Source of the DNA: UBA6136 sp041158345
GTDB taxonomy: Bacteria; Pseudomonadota; Gammaproteobacteria; Methylococcales; Methylococcaceae
Reading direction: 5' to 3'
DNA length: 64,000 nt
Assembly (NCBI GenBank): GCA_041158345.1
Contig: JBEBBO010000122.1
Span: 24,163 to 88,162, forward strand
In this document: positions 35,804 to 44,311 of the stretch, in pieces
Numbering within the stretch: the first letter of the stretch is position 1
Layout: the number at the start of each line of letters is the position of its first letter
Notes under the pieces: generated by a model
Told to the model about the DNA's origin: nothing
The model's database searches: none
Seen by the model: only the letters and a program-made list of their open reading frames with translations
Program-made: the position numbers and the translations under genes

Positions 35804-36366
35804 AGCTCGACCTCCGCGGGCGCCAGCACCCTTGGATCATGACCTTCAGCCATCAATGGGAGCCGGATTTCGCGTACTTTCCATCCCTTATGAATCAGGC
35901 TGCCGCGGAATGGGGGTGAACCCACGATATTGCCGGTCATTCGGATCTCCGCTGCATTAAATCCCTTTTCCAGGGTCACCCGAGAACCCTCCGCCTCAGT
36001 CATGATGGGTTCAAGTTTTAAATGTTGCTGGATCACACGCCGACAACCCTCATGAACAACACGCGCCGCCGCGCCGATATCCGCATCTGTATGCTGCTGG
36101 AGATTTTCCTCGATGAAATCGATGAAACGGGATTCTTGCTGCAAAAGTCCTAGCAACTGAAGTGCCGCCGTCGGCTGAGACTCGGCCAAAATCGCAGGCG
36201 GTGTGAGTTCCTCTGCACTGCCGGTTTGAGTCTTTTTCTGTTTTGCAGATAGAAAAGGCAGTAGCGCAAGCACCAGGGTCAAAAGAATCAGAATCACGAC
36301 CAGCGCACCGAGCACGAGATGGAACAAATCCAGCGTAACAGGAATCACTTGGGGGTCGATGGACAT
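35800..36366 (-). CDS. DUF2760-type membrane-anchored protein
   Basis: 188 residues. One strong membrane helix near the N terminus (residues ~12-40, LFHLVLGALVVILILLTLVLALLPF), then a linker and a soluble domain (about 65-188) with LLQQESRFIDFIEENLQQHTDADIGAAARVVHEGC and VGSPPFRGSLIHKGWKVREIRLP. I recognise this as the DUF2760 protein that often precedes two Hsp70 genes in proteobacteria. It would anchor the Hsp70 pair to the inner membrane; that is inference. Confidence 0.75.
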   Translation of the reverse strand: MSIDPQVIPVTLDLFHLVLGALVVILILLTLVLALLPFLSAKQKKTQTGSAEELTPPAILAESQPTAALQLLGLLQQESRFIDFIEENLQQHTDADIGAAARVVHEGCRRVIQQHLKLEPIMTEAEGSRVTLEKGFNAAEIRMTGNIVGSPPFRGSLIHKGWKVREIRLPLMAEGHDPRVLAPAEVEL

Positions 36367-36472
36367 CAGAAACCTCGATATAAGACGCCCCGCATGGGAC
36401 GATTTGAATGAATGCCGCGCAAGGCGCGAAGTCAGGGTTGATTTCGTACTTCGGGGCTATCGCAGATCAAGC

Positions 36473-36503
36473 AATCGCATGACCCGTGATGGGCCATGCG
36501 ATT
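36473..36503. repeat. Long hairpin between the exported-protein genes and the DUF2760 gene
   Basis: AATCGCATGACCC (36473-36485), loop GTGAT, GGGCCATGCGATT (36491-36503): 13 positions with one A/C mismatch. It lies six bases after the stop of the preceding minus-strand gene. The tails on both strands lack a T-run. It probably marks the 3' end of the purM-to-36509 transcript. The remaining ~106 bases before the DUF2760 start hold no clear promoter. Confidence 0.55.
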
Positions 36504-36508
36504 AACAA

Positions 36509-36952
36509 TTATTCGGGATGTGATTCGCGGTAACGAAGTGCATGAGCGCCCATTACAATGCGGACGACCTGCTGGGCTGCCTGAGAGCGCTTTCGCTGTA
36601 AATAGCGATCAGAGATGACATCGGGCACTTTTTCCGCCTGGAACGCCGGCTTGATAGGACTCAGCTTGGGATCACAAACGCTCAAGATCAAGTCGGTGAG
36701 CTTCCGGGAATCCTCCGGATCATTGACATGCTTCGTGGTCTCATCGTTAAGGCAGCGGTGATAGGAGTCCACTGCTTGGTTGATTTTTCCCAGCGTTTTC
36801 TCACTCAAGGTCGTCGGCTTCCAATCCTGCGAGATTTCAGGAGTCGCTGGTTTATCTTTAGCAAATCCCGCCGATGGGAAAGCGATTTGAACAAGCAAAA
36901 CAATCCAGAATAACCCGAGAGATCGATTCTCCGTTCGAATTGTAGTTTTCAC
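36509..36952 (-). CDS. Exported protein of unknown function
   Basis: 147 residues, not recognised. A signal peptide is clear (LGLFWIVLLVQIAFPSAGFAKD, cleavage near residue 31). The mature part is mainly helical, with two cysteines (Cys67 and Cys92, possibly a disulfide) flanking a conserved-looking acidic/lysine segment, and a basic C terminus rich in Arg and Gln (RKRSQAAQQVVRIVMGAHALR). It overlaps the upstream cupin-like gene by four bases (ATGA), so they are co-translated. Confidence 0.6.
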   Translation of the reverse strand: MKTTIRTENRSLGLFWIVLLVQIAFPSAGFAKDKPATPEISQDWKPTTLSEKTLGKINQAVDSYHRCLNDETTKHVNDPEDSRKLTDLILSVCDPKLSPIKPAFQAEKVPDVISDRYLQRKRSQAAQQVVRIVMGAHALRYRESHPE

Positions 36953-37371
36953 TTTGTTTTTTCCTTCGCTGCTTTTCCGTTTGTCGTACGACCTGTTTTA
37001 GGCGGCGTCGGTTCCGGAAGCATCTCCATGACTAAAAGATCGACCTCACTGTCACTGACGTTCTCAGAGAGATACTGAGACCCGGTTTCCCAGAACAATT
37101 GACCGGGCCCAAATTCGTCGGCCTTGGCATCTGTCGCAATTCGCACTCGGCCCTTCAAAACATAGCGAGGCCCCGGGATCGGATGAATGCGTGATGCAGC
37201 CTTCCATCCCTTGGCTAAGGTGAGCTTGATCACCCGCACCTTGACCTTCGATGCGGAGAGATCCATCGATTGCTCCCCCAGAAGATGCTGGGGCAATGGT
37301 GTTGTTTCAGCGGCTATTGCATCCAGGCAGCACAACAAAGCCAAGCCTGCGAAGAGCTTCTTGAGTGGCAT
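36949..37371 (-). CDS. Exported cupin-like protein
   Basis: 140 residues. Signal peptide MPLKKLFAGLALLCCLDAIAAE, cleavage near residue 21. The mature domain has a single small beta-barrel pattern resembling a cupin: KVRVIKLTLAKGWKAASRIHPIPGPRYVLKGRVRI, then EFGPGQLFWETGS. Only one histidine sits in the expected metal-binding strand, so metal binding is uncertain. A Lys/Thr-rich tail follows. It lies 52 bases after the glycosyltransferase gene, in the purM run. Confidence 0.6.
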   Translation of the reverse strand: MPLKKLFAGLALLCCLDAIAAETTPLPQHLLGEQSMDLSASKVKVRVIKLTLAKGWKAASRIHPIPGPRYVLKGRVRIATDAKADEFGPGQLFWETGSQYLSENVSDSEVDLLVMEMLPEPTPPKTGRTTNGKAAKEKTK

Positions 37372-37422
37372 CGCGTCAATCTCCTCTGTAGCAGAACACG
37401 TCCAAGTCCAGCGCCATCGGCG

Positions 37423-38157
37423 TCAAGATTTGCCAACTTCTTCTACTAGAGGAAGATGGGCACGGCGCTGAAGCCACATTACCCCCATCAAGTCCCAGAT
37501 CCCGACCCATAGCCGATGCCAGGTGCCGTACTTTGAGACACCCAGAGTTCTTGGACGGTGATTGACCTCGACAGAGACAATCCTTGCCCCTGCCCTTTGG
37601 GCCAACGCCGGCAAGAATCGATGCATATGATCGAAGTAGGGCATCTCAAGGAACAATCCCCGATCAAAAAGTTTGAGACCACAACCGGTATCAGGGGTTG
37701 CGTCCCCCAGAAGGCCCGCTCGGACTCGATTGGCAATTCGAGACGAGAGCTTTCGCCAGCCGGTGTCCTTGCGGTTTTTTCGATATCCGGCAATGAGGGC
37801 TTTGCCGCCACTCTGGGTGAGTTCCTGCCAAGCCTTGTACATCGCTGGAATATTCGCCGGGTCATTCTGCCCATCACCATCCAAGGTGGCGATAACTGCA
37901 CCTCGGGCGACAATCACTCCGGTCCTCACCGCTGTGCTCTGTCCACAGCACTTCACATGCCTGATAACGCGTAACACGGAAAATTCAGCGCTGAGCGCCT
38001 GAAGGCGGGCCAACGTATCATCGGAACTGCCATCATCAACGTAGATGATTTCATAAGCACCTAGGCCAGATACCGCTGTAACGATCTCCTCAATCAGGGG
38101 ACGTAGATTTTCGTTTTCGTTATGGACAGGAACCACAACACTCAACTGGATACTCAT
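37423..38157 (-). CDS. Family 2 glycosyltransferase (dolichyl/undecaprenyl-phosphate mannose synthase-like)
   Basis: 244 residues from ATG 38157. A GT-A fold with VVVPVHNENENL, YVDDGSSDDT and the DXD-bearing LDGDGQNDP, then the acceptor region DTGCGLKLFDR. There are no C-terminal membrane helices, so it resembles the soluble Dpm1 type that makes polyprenyl-phosphate sugars. AGGTGA before ATG 38157 favours this start over 38172, which overlaps purM. No partner flippase or acceptor gene is adjacent. Confidence 0.85.
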   Translation of the reverse strand: MSIQLSVVVPVHNENENLRPLIEEIVTAVSGLGAYEIIYVDDGSSDDTLARLQALSAEFSVLRVIRHVKCCGQSTAVRTGVIVARGAVIATLDGDGQNDPANIPAMYKAWQELTQSGGKALIAGYRKNRKDTGWRKLSSRIANRVRAGLLGDATPDTGCGLKLFDRGLFLEMPYFDHMHRFLPALAQRAGARIVSVEVNHRPRTLGVSKYGTWHRLWVGIWDLMGVMWLQRRAHLPLVEEVGKS

Positions 38158-38165
38158 CTTTTCAC

Positions 38166-39227
38166 CTACCATGACCCGGTATAACTGACCGCAGGCGGGC
38201 CATCCGTTGCAACGACTTCACCAATGCTAAAGCACACTTCTCCCGCACCCGACAATTGCATCAGCGCCTGTGCTTCTTCAGCTGCAGGAACGCAGACGAT
38301 CATCCCTATTCCACAGTTGAAAGTCTTGAGCATTTCATGATCAGCCACCCGACCGCGATCCTTGAGCCAATTGAATACCGGAGGTCTCTCGAATCCGTCG
38401 AGATTAATGACCGCTGCTGTTCCTTTGGGGAGGACACGCGGAAGATTTTCAGTAATTCCGCCCCCTGTAATATGCGCAAAGGCATGGACTTCCGACCCGT
38501 GCAAGAGACTGATCAGCGACTTCACATAAATTCGCGTGGGCTCCATCAGCGCATCAGCAAGCTTTTTATCCCCACACATGGATTCAAGGGCGTCGGAGCC
38601 GACTTTTTCAATGACCTTCCGAATCAGGGAGTAACCATTCGAATGAGGCCCTGATGAGGCGAGGCCAATTAGCCGGTCACCAGGACGAACCCGGGTACCA
38701 TCAAGCATGGCCGATTTCTCGACTATGCCGACGCAAAAACCCGCAAGATCGTAGTCACCCGCTTCATACATTCCGGGCATCTCTGCCGTCTCGCCACCGA
38801 CCAGCGCGCAACCTGCGAGTTCACAGCCCTTCCCGATACCCTCAATGACAGACGCTGCCACATCAACATCCAATTGTCCTGTGGCGTAATAATCCAAGAA
38901 GAAAAGCGGCTCAGCCCCCTGCACAACGATATCGTTGACGCACATTGCGACGAGATCGATACCAACTCCGCCGTGACGCCCCGTGTCGATCGCTAATTTC
39001 AGTTTGGTACCCACACCATCCGTTCCGGCCACCAGGACAGGTTCACGGAAACGTCCCACCGGGAGTTCAAAAAGGGATCCAAATCCGCCTAGACCCGCCA
39101 GAACACCGGGAATCCGGGTTCTTGCAGCAATAGGCTTGATTCTCTCCACCAGGGCATTCCCCGCCTCGATATCAACGCCAGCCTTTCGGTAATCCAAAGA
39201 CTCGCTATCCTCGCGCTTGTCGCTCAA
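38166..39227 (-). CDS. purM: Phosphoribosylformylglycinamidine cyclo-ligase (AIR synthetase)
   Basis: 353 residues (E. coli 345). LDYRKAGVDIEAGN at the N terminus, VAGTDGVGTKLKLA and AHITGGGITENLPRVLP are PurM hallmarks. It closes the imidazole ring to AIR in purine synthesis. purN, its usual partner in E. coli, is absent; a glycosyltransferase follows instead. Confidence 0.97.
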   Translation of the reverse strand: MSDKREDSESLDYRKAGVDIEAGNALVERIKPIAARTRIPGVLAGLGGFGSLFELPVGRFREPVLVAGTDGVGTKLKLAIDTGRHGGVGIDLVAMCVNDIVVQGAEPLFFLDYYATGQLDVDVAASVIEGIGKGCELAGCALVGGETAEMPGMYEAGDYDLAGFCVGIVEKSAMLDGTRVRPGDRLIGLASSGPHSNGYSLIRKVIEKVGSDALESMCGDKKLADALMEPTRIYVKSLISLLHGSEVHAFAHITGGGITENLPRVLPKGTAAVINLDGFERPPVFNWLKDRGRVADHEMLKTFNCGIGMIVCVPAAEEAQALMQLSGAGEVCFSIGEVVATDGPPAVSYTGSW

Positions 39228-39463
39228 AAAAGTTCTCCGAAGTCATTCGTACTATGGCGGAACCCAGATCCCGCGAAGAGACACTGGGTGCCGCCTGAGA
39301 TGGGGTGATTGTGCTATTTTAGCGCGTCTTCGGTCTGAAAGGCCCTGATCATAGCGTTCCGCTTAAAGGGAATTCTTTCAGGCTTCACAGACCGTTCGCT
39401 TTCATTGTGAGGGCCCCCGCTGCGCCGGGATTTCCAGAGCACCAGCCTTAAACGTTTCTTACC
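39228..39463. promoter_or_regulatory. Divergent region between purM and the heme A synthase homologue
   Basis: 236 bases between opposing starts. On the minus strand TAAAAT (complement of 39316-39321), preceded by GCGC, is a plausible -10 for purM about 90 bases upstream; the -35 is not clear. For the plus-strand gene nothing convincing was found. No RNA gene or PurR-box-like palindrome was recognised. Confidence 0.4.
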
Positions 39464-40441
39464 ATGGATCGAGACCAGATCGTTGAGAAATTCATCCGCA
39501 TCGGACTGATTACGGTGACCGCGGTTTATCTGCTTATCCTTGTTGGAGGCATTGTTCGCGCATCCGGGTCAGGGATGGGTTGTCCTGACTGGCCGACCTG
39601 TTTTGGTCGACTGGTTCCACCCACGTCAGAGAGCCAGCTACCACCGGATTACCATGAACGGTATATCGGTTACGGCGACACCACGTTCAATGTCTTAAAA
39701 ACCTGGACCGAGTACCTGAATCGTTTGCTAGGCGTTTCCATCGGAATCCTCATTCTGACGACGCTGATTCGCTCACTCCCGTTCAGAAAGATTTCGCCCC
39801 CCGTTTTTTATTTTTCCCTGACGAGCTTCCTCCTGGTCGGCTTTCAGGGATGGCTCGGCTCGAGGGTCGTGGCCAGCGAATTAAAACCGATTCTCATCTC
39901 AGCCCACATGATCGTGGCATTCGTGATTGTTTCGATGCTGATCTTGTCGGTTTGCCTTGCTGCCCGCACCTGGCTCGCTCGACAGACTTTTGGCGAATTA
40001 AGTCCAAGGTGGCGACGGACACTCAGGTTTGCGATCGTGTTCACGCTGATCCAGATTACGATGGGAACACAAATTCGAGAGGCGGTCGATGGCATCACCA
40101 ACGCCCACGTCCTCAGCGAACGCTCGGTTTGGCGCGATCATTTTCCAATCATTTTCTACGTCCATCGCTCCTTTTCATCGATCATCCTTTTCACCAATCT
40201 TTGGCTCGTCTGGAAACTAATCAAGGCAACGGATGCTGAAAACCCTATGCGGGTCCCAGCCTACGGACTGGCGGGGCTGATCTTTGTTGCGATCCTAAGT
40301 GGTGTAAGCCTTGATCGACTCGGTTTTCCAGCTGTGGTTCAGCCCGTGCACCTGCTTATGGCCAATCTGATCTTTGGAACGCAATTCTATCTTCTGATGG
40401 CCTCTCGGTTTGCAGACTCCAACAGCCGCCAAGCCGATTAG
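39464..40441 (+). CDS. CtaA/Cox15 family heme A synthase homologue with altered heme ligand
   Basis: 325 residues with about eight membrane helices. The family motif GIVRASGSGMGCPDWPTCFG (Cys40, Cys46) is intact. Conserved histidines are found at 148 (SAHMIV), 234 (VHRSF) and 296 (QPVHLL). In the EXXHR motif of helix 2 the His is replaced: TEYLNRLLG has Glu83 but Asn86. The loop VPPTSESQLPPDYHERY and EYLNRL resemble Bacteroidota-type homologues as I recall them. The family hydroxylates the methyl group of heme O to make heme A. No cytochrome oxidase, ctaB or SURF1 gene is nearby. Confidence 0.85.
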   Translation: MDRDQIVEKFIRIGLITVTAVYLLILVGGIVRASGSGMGCPDWPTCFGRLVPPTSESQLPPDYHERYIGYGDTTFNVLKTWTEYLNRLLGVSIGILILTTLIRSLPFRKISPPVFYFSLTSFLLVGFQGWLGSRVVASELKPILISAHMIVAFVIVSMLILSVCLAARTWLARQTFGELSPRWRRTLRFAIVFTLIQITMGTQIREAVDGITNAHVLSERSVWRDHFPIIFYVHRSFSSIILFTNLWLVWKLIKATDAENPMRVPAYGLAGLIFVAILSGVSLDRLGFPAVVQPVHLLMANLIFGTQFYLLMASRFADSNSRQAD

Positions 40442-41145
40442 GAGCAATTGGAAGGGGAAGGAAGATTTAGGGTGCCGTCGTGGCCCTTTAAGGTCTGAAT
40501 CGCCTCATCAAACTCCATGACACTTCCTTGCCACGGGACCTTGATCCAGAAAGACTGCCCTCTGACCAGACGCGGTCTCACCTTTGCATTGATCCCACGT
40601 TCTCTAAAACCCAACAACGCCGCATTCGCTTCATCTTCGGTTGGATAAAGGCCTAAGGCAATCGATCCGGCCAATGGCCCTCGATCGAAAAGCCACGTTT
40701 CGTAGAAACCCCGATTCAGCAGCAATTGTCGATTGGCCAGGGCGCCCTCGCGAGTCGTCGCCTTGGTGAACAGCACCCAGAACCCGTCAGGAACATCACC
40801 TGACCGATTGATGACTCGAAGATCTTTGGCCAGTGTCGCCAGCACGGTGAGGTTCGATTCAGCCTCGTCCCGAGTCGCAAAAGGCCCCAGTGACATGCAC
40901 CCTGAGCGCGGTGGACTTTGAGCATCCTCGGAGCTATTCGACATGCCGTCCAGGACTGGACTGGGATCAGGCTCTGTCGGCAGAAGGTCAAACCCTGCCT
41001 CCTCCGCGCCCAATGAATCCAGAGGATCCATGGAGGTTTGCACCTTACTCTCCGGCCCGGTCTTGAAACCCCAGTGATCAAGCCCGTACTTCCATCCAAG
41101 GAATACCAGATTAACCAACACCAGCATGTAAAAGAGATATTTCAA
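40438..41145 (-). CDS. SPOR-domain-like membrane protein
   Basis: 235 residues. One N-terminal membrane helix (about 3-18, YLFYMLVLVNLVFLGWK), an acidic Pro/Ser-rich linker, and a C-terminal region with two SPOR-like repeats (GPFATRDEAESNL... and LGLYPTEDEANAALLGFRERGINAKVR). SPOR domains bind denuded peptidoglycan at the septum. It is encoded downstream of coaX in the same direction, as in many proteobacteria. It converges with the heme gene, overlapping by four bases. Confidence 0.75.
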   Translation of the reverse strand: MKYLFYMLVLVNLVFLGWKYGLDHWGFKTGPESKVQTSMDPLDSLGAEEAGFDLLPTEPDPSPVLDGMSNSSEDAQSPPRSGCMSLGPFATRDEAESNLTVLATLAKDLRVINRSGDVPDGFWVLFTKATTREGALANRQLLLNRGFYETWLFDRGPLAGSIALGLYPTEDEANAALLGFRERGINAKVRPRLVRGQSFWIKVPWQGSVMEFDEAIQTLKGHDGTLNLPSPSNCS

Positions 41146-41223
41146 TGGAGAACTCGGATTGAGCGGCTTGGCCCCTCGGGGAGAGATGACATTCTACCGC
41201 GGGGATAATAAACCCGAATCACT

Positions 41224-41991
41224 TCAACGGTTGGCCGAAAGAGATTCCCTATAGCGCGCCCAAAGGCCCTCAAGCACCAAGTCCGCAGCAACTTGAGCAG
41301 GGTAGCGAAGCAAACCCGCAAGGCTCTCCGCATCGCCACCCGTCATCAAAAGCAAAGGATTTTTAAAGCCCCGCGCATCAAAATCCTTGATGACCCGTTC
41401 AATAGCCCCCACCAGCGCGAGCAGAGCCCCAGAGGAAAGCCCCGCCACAGTATCGCTCCCGGGATCAAGGCCAACCGGCTCAAGGTTTGTTATGCGTTTG
41501 ATTTGGTGGGTTCCATGGGCCAAGGCATTCCCCATGGACATAAGCCCAGGAAGAATATATCCCCCGAGATGGCACCCTTTGGCATCGAGAAGATCAATCG
41601 TGCAGGCACTGCCCGCATCGACAATCACCACCGGCTGAAGACTCCGCGCACGGGCTGCAACAAGAGCCAACCAGCGATCGACACCCAATCTCTCAGGTTC
41701 TTGATAACCCGATGTCACCCCAAGGCCGAAATTCTGGGATTTTGCGATAAATGGCACAAGCGACCACTGGTTATGGATGAAAGACGTGATTTCACCCTCA
41801 ACACGTTCGCCAGCCACATTTGATAGCGCGACGCCCAAAGGCGGTTCAAAAAGGCTCCAAGTCGACTCCATCACAGACAGACTATCCGGAAGTGCCGGAG
41901 AGGGCACCCCGGAAATCAACTGTTCTCCCTCAATCCTGGCCCATTTGACTCGGGTGTTACCAACATCGATTAGCAGGAAGTAACCGGACAT
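41224..41991 (-). CDS. coaX: Type III pantothenate kinase
   Basis: 255 residues of the ASKHA-fold CoaX family. IDVGNTRVKWARIEG at the N terminus, GVDRWLALVAAR and VDAGSACTIDLLD are the three conserved motifs. It phosphorylates pantothenate in CoA synthesis and is not feedback-inhibited by CoA in characterised members. Its ATG overlaps the birA stop, a common birA-coaX fusion-like pairing. Confidence 0.95.
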   Translation of the reverse strand: MSGYFLLIDVGNTRVKWARIEGEQLISGVPSPALPDSLSVMESTWSLFEPPLGVALSNVAGERVEGEITSFIHNQWSLVPFIAKSQNFGLGVTSGYQEPERLGVDRWLALVAARARSLQPVVIVDAGSACTIDLLDAKGCHLGGYILPGLMSMGNALAHGTHQIKRITNLEPVGLDPGSDTVAGLSSGALLALVGAIERVIKDFDARGFKNPLLLMTGGDAESLAGLLRYPAQVAADLVLEGLWARYRESLSANR

Positions 41992-42974
41992 CAGGGCATG
42001 ACCCGCAAACGCACTTCGCCCGAAGCAAAGACTCTCTGGATCCCTCCCTCTTCTTCGAAGATCAGAAAGCCTTCCGGAGAGACATCAACCACTTTGCCAC
42101 TCACCGACTGATCGCCAACCAAAACCATGGCAGGCTTACCGCTATCACCGTGAATCGCCCTCCACTCCGGAAGATACGCGGGGAGTCCAACCTCCGCGTA
42201 CGTTTCGAGAAGCGTCAAAAGATGAGAGAGAAAGCCTGAAACCGTCGCATTTCTGAGACCTGTCTTGCCTCCGAGAACCCGCCGAAGATCGGTGACCGAT
42301 TGGTCGATACGGGTTTCTATCTCCTCTGGAAGATCGATATTCAAACCAACACCAATCACTACAGCACACGAGCCATGCGCCTCACCGGCGATTTCAATCA
42401 ATATGCCGCCAAGCTTACCCCCTTGCCACAAAAGATCATTGGGCCATTTGAGGGCAACGTGATCTGCACCGACGGATTTCAAGGCTCGCGCGAGCGCAAC
42501 CCCCACAGCAAGGCTCAGACCTGCGACTTGCCGGGGGTCCTGGAATCGCCACAGAAGGGAGAGACAGATACCCCCGGCAAGGGGTGATAGCCAGCTGCGG
42601 CCAATACGGCCGCGACCCTGATTTTGAAATTCAGCCAAAACAGCCGTCCCGTTGGGCGCGCCCCCAGTTGCCATTTGCATCAGGGTCGAATTGGTGGATT
42701 CGAGAACATTCTCGATATGCAATGGCCCCATCAGGGCCTGTGCGGCCGAATCCATACCTTCCAGAATTTTCTGAGCGTCCAAAAGCTCAATCGAACGAGT
42801 CAGGCGATAGCCCTTCCCTGGCACCGAGGCCACTTCAAGGCCAAAGTTTTCAAGACGCCTGACATGTTTCCAGACCCCAGCTCTCGAAATCCCCATGACC
42901 TGAGCAATTTCAGTACCTGAGTGGAACCGACCATCGGCAAGGGATTCCACGAGGATTCGATCCAGCTTATCCAT
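41991..42974 (-). CDS. birA: Biotin-protein ligase and biotin operon repressor
   Basis: 327 residues (E. coli 321). An N-terminal winged helix-turn-helix (residues 1-60: FHSGTEIAQVMGISRAGVWKHVRRLE) marks the repressor type. The central ligase domain has GRGRIGRSWLSP (biotinyl-AMP loop) and LKWPNDLLW. The C-terminal SH3-like domain ends with VFASGEVRLR. It should both biotinylate carboxylases and repress bio genes. Confidence 0.96.
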   Translation of the reverse strand: MDKLDRILVESLADGRFHSGTEIAQVMGISRAGVWKHVRRLENFGLEVASVPGKGYRLTRSIELLDAQKILEGMDSAAQALMGPLHIENVLESTNSTLMQMATGGAPNGTAVLAEFQNQGRGRIGRSWLSPLAGGICLSLLWRFQDPRQVAGLSLAVGVALARALKSVGADHVALKWPNDLLWQGGKLGGILIEIAGEAHGSCAVVIGVGLNIDLPEEIETRIDQSVTDLRRVLGGKTGLRNATVSGFLSHLLTLLETYAEVGLPAYLPEWRAIHGDSGKPAMVLVGDQSVSGKVVDVSPEGFLIFEEEGGIQRVFASGEVRLRVMP

Positions 42975-42979
42975 GGCCT

Positions 42980-44302
42980 TCAGGACTTTCGATCCAGAGC
43001 TTTGAGACGAGCTAGCTTTTCTGCGATCTTGATTTCAAGTCCTCGTTGAACTGGCTGGTAGTAAGTCCGCTCAGGCATCGCATCGGGAAAATAACGCTCC
43101 CCCGCCGCATAGGCATCGGGCTCATCATGGGCATAGCGGTAATGCTTCCCATAATCCATATTTTTCATGAGAGATGTCGGCGCATTTTTGAGATGCAAAG
43201 GGACATCCACGCTTCCGAAGCTAGCAGCATCGGCTCTGGCCGCTTTATAGGCTAGATACACTGCATTGCTCTTGGGAGCCGCAGCCAAATAGACAACTGC
43301 CTGCGCCATGGCCAACTCCCCCTCAGGACTTCCCAAGCGCTCCTGAACATCCCAGGCATTGAGGGCCAATTGAAGCGCCCTCGGATCCGCATTACCGATG
43401 TCTTCACTTGCAATTCGAACAATTCGCCGAGCGAGATACAAAGGATCAATCCCCCCATCAAGCATTCTTGCAAACCAATACAGCGCGGCATCCGGAGCGC
43501 TGCCTCGGACCGACTTATGCAAGGCCGAAATCTGGTTATAGAAATCTTCTCCGTTTTTATCGAATCGGCGACTACTCCCTGAAGAGAGGACTTCAGTGAC
43601 CAGTTCCGAAGGCACGACACCTCCATCATTCGGCGCAAGGTCTAGCGTAATTTCAATCAGATTAAGCAAACGCCGCGCATCGCCATCAGCCGCCTCGACC
43701 AGCTGCAGAATGCTTTCCGCGGCCAGCGTGAATCTTTGGGCACCGTAACCTCTGACCGGATCATTGAGGGCCTGGTGCACAAGCCCCTCCAAGTCATCCC
43801 CTGTCAACCCGCGAAGCACATAAACCCGGGCGCGCGAGAGCAACGCGTTATTCAGTTCAAACGATGGGTTTTCGGTAGTTGCTCCGATAAAACAGAATGT
43901 CCCGTCCTCAACGTGAGGAAGAAATGCGTCTTGCTGGCTTTTGTTGAAGCGGTGAACCTCATCAACGAAGAGTAGAGTTCCCCTGCCCTGCTCCTCGCGA
44001 AGGCGTTTGGCCTGCTGCACCTGCTCCCGAATGTCCTTGACCCCGGCCAGCACGGCTGACAGGGTTGAAAACTCAGCGTCGGCGTACCGCGCCAGAAGTC
44101 GGGCCAGTGTGGTTTTGCCCGTACCTGGCGGCCCCCAAAAAATCATCGAATGGAGGCGACCCTGCGAAATAGCCTCATACAGGGGTTTACCAGGACTCAG
44201 GAGATGCGCCTGGCCAACGTACTCCTCCAGCGACCTGGGCCGCATCCGTTCGGCCAAGGGCTGATAGTGAGATTGAGGTTCGCGCATACGGTCGAACCTC
44301 AC
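42980..44302 (-). CDS. rarA: Replication-associated recombination protein RarA
   Basis: 440 residues (E. coli 447). RPRSLEEYVGQAHLL, Walker A GPPGTGKTT, LLFVDEVHRFNKSQQDAFLP (Walker B) and GATTENPSFELN are typical. This AAA+ ATPase related to clamp loaders acts at stalled replication forks. GTG 44302 or ATG 44287 are possible starts. It follows lolA, as in many gammaproteobacteria. Confidence 0.95.
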   Translation of the reverse strand: MRFDRMREPQSHYQPLAERMRPRSLEEYVGQAHLLSPGKPLYEAISQGRLHSMIFWGPPGTGKTTLARLLARYADAEFSTLSAVLAGVKDIREQVQQAKRLREEQGRGTLLFVDEVHRFNKSQQDAFLPHVEDGTFCFIGATTENPSFELNNALLSRARVYVLRGLTGDDLEGLVHQALNDPVRGYGAQRFTLAAESILQLVEAADGDARRLLNLIEITLDLAPNDGGVVPSELVTEVLSSGSSRRFDKNGEDFYNQISALHKSVRGSAPDAALYWFARMLDGGIDPLYLARRIVRIASEDIGNADPRALQLALNAWDVQERLGSPEGELAMAQAVVYLAAAPKSNAVYLAYKAARADAASFGSVDVPLHLKNAPTSLMKNMDYGKHYRYAHDEPDAYAAGERYFPDAMPERTYYQPVQRGLEIKIAEKLARLKALDRKS

Positions 44303-44311
44303 GCCAAGAAC

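Noticed and set aside
36367..36480. Sigma-32 heat-shock promoter before the DUF2760/Hsp70 genes
   Set aside because: CTTG-like and CCCAT-like elements exist on the minus strand (for example around 36395-36430), but the spacings (about 9 or 18-19 bases) do not fit the 11-16 expected.
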